A DNA stretch of 64,000 nucleotides, from NCBI RefSeq assembly GCF_014529535.1, contig NW_023503329.1, positions 1,148,130 through 1,212,129 on the forward strand. Direction: 5' to 3'. Under the pieces are notes generated by a model. It was not told where the DNA came from. It was given only the letters and a program-made list of their open reading frames with translations, and made no database searches. The DNA comes from Bradysia coprophila (Eukaryota; Arthropoda; Insecta; Diptera; Sciaridae). Both the position numbers and the translations under genes were made by a program. This document shows, piece by piece, positions 60,387 through 64,000 of the stretch. Position 1 is the stretch's first letter; each line of letters starts with the position of its first letter.

Positions 60387-60797
60387 AAAACGCTCAAATT
60401 TGAGACTGGCGCACAGGATGAAAATGAAAACAAGTCAAAGCTTCGGCAACATGTCCCAAAACTGATTTATTGTTTAAATGGACATTTGAAGGACATCGTT
60501 GACACGGCTATACTCAAAACCGGAATGACAACCTACGACCCACATAAAGCGTCCGAATTTACCCATAATCTATCACTAGAAATTGGCCTAACATTGGAAG
60601 CTCGGAGAAAAACCAACGAAAATTCAGATCGATTCCGAGCGATTGTTTTGGTGACCATAATGCAAAAAAATGAACAATCCGCTGTTTGCAAACTGGGTTT
60701 TTTATGGGATCCTACGCAGGATCATTGGACCAACTACGTTTTCGACTGTCGCACATTTCAATTGAATGCGTCGGTTTTTTGTGTTTCTCTGGACTGA
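60387..60797 (+). CDS. Tctex-type dynein light chain, partial (start not found)
   Basis: One frame open from 60387 to the TGA at 60797 carries a Tctex1/DYNLT fold. Helices run from about KDIVDTAILK and YDPHKASEFTHNLSLEIG, followed by strands with RAIVLVTIMQ, LGFLWDPTQDHWTNYVF and NASVFCVSLD. Such proteins are dynein light chains or axonemal/IFT dynein components. There is no in-frame ATG before the conserved part, so either a 5' exon lies upstream, with its acceptor perhaps near 60410 after CTGGCGCACAG, or this is a 5'-truncated copy. The body has no stops or frameshifts. Confidence 0.72.
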   Translation, partial: KTLKFETGAQDENENKSKLRQHVPKLIYCLNGHLKDIVDTAILKTGMTTYDPHKASEFTHNLSLEIGLTLEARRKTNENSDRFRAIVLVTIMQKNEQSAVCKLGFLWDPTQDHWTNYVFDCRTFQLNASVFCVSLD

Positions 60798-61410
60798 TAT
60801 TTGAGAGGAGGAACTTTTAAAATAAAACAAACTTCATTATCGGATCTGATACTCAAATAAGTTACAAAGTTTACGTTTCGGAAGATACTGAAATTTGTCG
60901 TAGGGATCCAACGAGGGTTTCCGGGAGACAAAAGACTTTTCTTACAATAAATCTGTCATCTAAATCTTCGGAGAAAAACGATAAGCTCAGACCATCAATC
61001 TTTTACATCAGAGTGAATGTTAATACTATTAAAGTAGTAGATCCACAAGATTTTATGACAAAACACATCCTTCAAACAGATTTGGTCAAACAAAGAATTT
61101 CAACAAAAACGATCGTCCTCAATAAGAACTGATAAAATTTCCAATTTTCAACTATAAAAGTTATCCTGAAAATTATCCTGAGGAAATCTATCGTGAATAA
61201 TCAGAATAACAAATTTCTAATTGAAAACTTCGATGCTGCGTCGTTGGGCCTGATTTACATAAAGATTTACATACAGAAAGTACTATCACTATGATACAGA
61301 AATACTTTACAACCCTAGATCTGTAATAGTATTTTACATGCTGCATCCGTCGAAAACCGTACTTTTCATGTTTTAAGCATTTCTTTCGACGCCCTCCCTC
61401 ATAATGTAAA
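60798..61410. other. 3' flank of the Tctex-type gene
   Basis: AT-rich DNA with no further exon recognised. Confidence 0.4.
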
Positions 61411-61411
61411 A

Positions 61412-61551
61412 TCCATTACATAACTCGGGATAAAAAGATGAAAAGTCTCGTTTTCGTGTGTATATTGACCTCGGCTTCGCCTCGGATCAACAAAATTCAC
61501 ACGAAAACTCTACTTTTCATCTTTTTATCCCTAGTCATGTAAAATATATGG
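61412..61551. repeat. Palindromic repeat, copy A
   Basis: The left arm runs TAACTCGGGATAAAAAGATG then AAAAGTCTCGTTTTCGTGTG. The right arm is its near-inverse, CACACGAAAACTCTACTTTT then CATCTTTTTATCCC. The loop holds GACCTCGGCTTCGCCTCGG. Copies B and C follow at 61803-61925 and 62441-62541. Confidence 0.85.
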
Positions 61552-61802
61552 CTCATTCCAGTGTTACCGTGACACTACTACTACAATTACTACGAAATTC
61601 CAGGCAATTTCAGAAGAGAACAAAAGATTTTTGGTTGAATTTGGTAGAATTCTGAGAATGTAATGAACGCTGCAATGAGCCATATGTGAGCGATTCCTTA
61701 TACCACTAGATGTATAAAAGTCATTTGAATTTTTGTAGAATATACCAAGGCTATAGACCTGGGAAGTTCACGATACAAGGCTGATGATGTAACGTTAACT
61801 AT

Positions 61803-61925
61803 TATGTAACAAGGGATAAAAAGTTGAAAAGTAGAGTTTCCGTGTGAATTTTGTTGATCCGAGGCCGGGGTCAATAAACACATGAAAACGAGACTTTTCA
61901 ACTTTTATACCGAGTTATGTAATGG
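61803..61925. repeat. Palindromic repeat, copy B (inverted orientation)
   Basis: Same arms as copy A but with the loop reversed (GATCCGAGGCCGGGGTCAAT). It ends CTTTTATACCGAGTTATGTA. Confidence 0.85.
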
Positions 61926-62440
61926 ATTTTGTGCCACCGAGAATTGAAATACGACTCTTTTCAGCACTCATTTTAGTGTTGTAAAGTGACTTATTTCAGC
62001 ACCCGTTTGATGGGATATTTCAACACTCAAAGCAGTGTTGTTATGGAATTTGTATGAGTTATGTTAACGAATGCTGTAGTTTTAGAAAATGCAAAGCAAT
62101 GTGATCGATCAAATTTGAAGAGTGATTGTTTACCATGAAAATTATGATTTTTTGGGCATTTGTCTATTTCAATTCTCGGTTGGCACAAAGCATGATGTGT
62201 TACACGTATTGTAATGAGCTTTTTTCAGCACACGACCCAATTTTCCTTACTCGCTCCGCTCGGAAGGAAAACTTGGATCTAGTGCTGAAAAAATCAACAT
62301 TACAATGCTTGTAACACAACATACTATTATCTACTTAGGTGAAATAATAGCAGTGAAAAAGTGCTATTATTTCGCCGTCGGTAGATAAAATAGCGTATTT
62401 ATCTCTGTCAAAATGTTTATGTTCGACGCCTTGAGCATGT

Positions 62441-62541
62441 AAAATCCATTAGCTAACTCGGGATAAAAATGAAGTCTCGTTTTCGTGTGTTTATTGACCT
62501 CGGCTACGCCTCGGATCAACAACATTCACACACCGTTTTGT
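62441..62541. repeat. Palindromic repeat, copy C (truncated right arm)
   Basis: The left arm TAACTCGGGATAAAAATGA and loop GACCTCGGCTACGCCTCGG are present. The right arm stops after ACATTCACACACC. Confidence 0.8.
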
Positions 62542-63037
62542 GGTACTTTAAAACTCACAGCTTTGCCTGTGTGCAACTTGCTTAAACTATCCACTAGGGT
62601 GTAGCGTTTTGACAAACGTATTTTGTTTTCTTAGGCCTGCGGGATGCAGAATGGTCCCCTGATCACGAAAAAAACAAAAAGAATTGTGAAGTTCAAAGCT
62701 CCCATGCGCACCTCTGAAAACCGACTTTTTTGGTCACAAAGCTAGTGAGATCAGTTCTGCCGACTGTGCAGAAATAGTTATGTTAAGTGTATATGATAAT
62801 TGAGTCTATTGGGATAAAAAGTAGGTCTAATCCTTCTGTCAAACATAAAATAATATGTAAAGCGGTCGCGAAATCTTTTCTTAATTTAATTGTTAGTGAA
62901 AAAGCATTAAAAAAAGCAGCAAAATGACGACCACTTTGAAATTATTTTGTGTTTGACGTTTAAAACATCACTTTGACAGATGGAATAAACCTACTTTTGA
63001 TCTCAATATACTCAATTAATCGTGTAGACTGTGGCTA

Positions 63038-63241
63038 ACACATTGAAATTAATTGCGGCTTGCCAACTTTCGGCACCCTGGACTTTACTTAAATAGTCGA
63101 GGAATGCCTCCAAATAAATTTCTAAAAATCCAAAACTGAATTCTAGATTTTTAGAAATTTATTTGGAGGTATTCCACGACTATTTAAGTAAAATCCAGGG
63201 TGCCGAAAGTTGACAAGCCGCAATTATTTTGAATGTGTTTT
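63038..63241. mobile_element. Palindromic MITE of about 200 bp
   Basis: The left arm AATTGCGGCTTGCCAACTTT...CACCCTGGACTTTACTTAAA is inverted on the right as TTTAAGTAAAATCCAGGGTG...AGTTGACAAGCCGCAATT. The arms are about 85 bp, with the centre near 63140 (GAATTC). No coding capacity. Confidence 0.85.
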
Positions 63242-63559
63242 TGACATACTTTAAAAATAAAAAAAAAATTCGACTCGCCGATGAAAAATTAGAAAAAGTA
63301 CTTCCGACCATGACTTTTTCCGATATTTTTTTTTAGAATTAAAGCTTTCTAAAATCTGTGACTGGAAAGCAATATAGTCGTGTTGTAGCTCCCTTAAATT
63401 TCGAGAGCTTTCAAACAAATATATAGACTCGACGTAAAGTTTCACCTGGTTTCAGATTCGTTGACCTTCCAGTGTGTAAGAAATGGTACTAGAAAAACCA
63501 TATTTTTTTCACAGAATTTATGGAAAAACGGTTCCAAATTGTTCTTAGTATTACTGGCG

Positions 63560-63692
63560 TTATAAATGCAGCAATCCTGGGAAGAAATAGCCGATTTTAA
63601 GCCAACTTTAACTGTCGTATCGTTACGACAATTTTTCTTTTCAAATTGCTGCTTACATCGCGCATCTATTCCCAGGATTGCTGCATTTTTGA
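63560..63692. repeat. Short foldback with AAATGCAGCAATCCTGGGAA arms
   Basis: The arm at about 63565-63590 is inverted at about 63664-63690 (TTCCCAGGATTGCTGCATTT, allowing one mismatch). The loop is about 75 bp. Open frames crossing it are not recognised as genes. The remaining bases to 64000 hold nothing I can identify. Confidence 0.75.
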
Positions 63693-64000
63693 GTGCAGAA
63701 GGATTTTCAATGATTTGTTGGTCTGTTTCAACGGATTTTCAAGCATTTGCATATTCCCGTCTCTTCTGGCTCGAAAAATACACACGCGAGTTTTGCTTTC
63801 ACTACAAACCTATTACATTAATGAAATATATACTTTCGCAGTATCCAATGTAATCTACAATTTCGCTTCACTTGTTGTGAATGACTTCTTTCACACATTC
63901 TGTTGGTAGAGAGTTGGTCAATTCTTCCAAGAAACAGCAAAGCCGAAGATTTTTTTTTTTTACATTTTTCACGTTTTATTACAAAAATATCAAACAATAT

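Overview
The window is nuclear DNA of an insect, most likely a dipteran. The genes have GT-AG introns, the intergenic DNA is very AT-rich, and the recognisable proteins look like fly orthologues (Klp98A, pretaporter, Orct-type carrier, 4EHP, Ube2s, Spase18-21). A lower fly such as a fungus gnat is a guess from the general character of the repeats, not something shown by the sequence.

Layout. 1-1358: satellite-like arrays. 1829-14313 (-): a complete 14-exon Klp98A/KIF16B kinesin whose introns hold several transposon relics. 16821-17613 (+): the SEC11 catalytic subunit of signal peptidase, divergent from Klp98A. 17614-22950: repeat-dominated DNA with a broken ORF, a 5S-derived SINE and a LINE remnant. 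22951-29898 (-): an SLC22/Orct transporter with a 5.1 kb first intron holding a three-layer nest of MITEs. 29899-35830: no gene seen, several minisatellites. 35831-41764 (-): a pretaporter/TXNDC5-like ER thioredoxin protein with an RDEL tail and a redox-dead first domain. 44061-45104 (+): a small gene joining a SIAH-like RING finger to DM9 (DUF3421) repeats. 48621/49010-50209 (+): Ube2s. 52014-53573 (-): an intronless berberine-bridge-type FAD oxidase. 57313-58902 (-): 4EHP (eIF4E2). About 60387-60797 (+): a Tctex-type dynein light chain exon. The remainder is repeat-rich.

The genes do not form an operon or pathway; this is ordinary eukaryotic gene order. Common themes are endomembrane traffic and ER work (Klp98A endosomal motor, SEC11, prtp) and the ubiquitin system (Ube2s, RING-DM9). 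The best candidates for something undescribed are the RING-DM9 fusion, which reads as an E3 ligase with a lectin-like sensor, and the FAD oxidase, which is a candidate for horizontal acquisition. All exon models were made by eye from splice consensus, reading-frame phase and family knowledge; no search was run.
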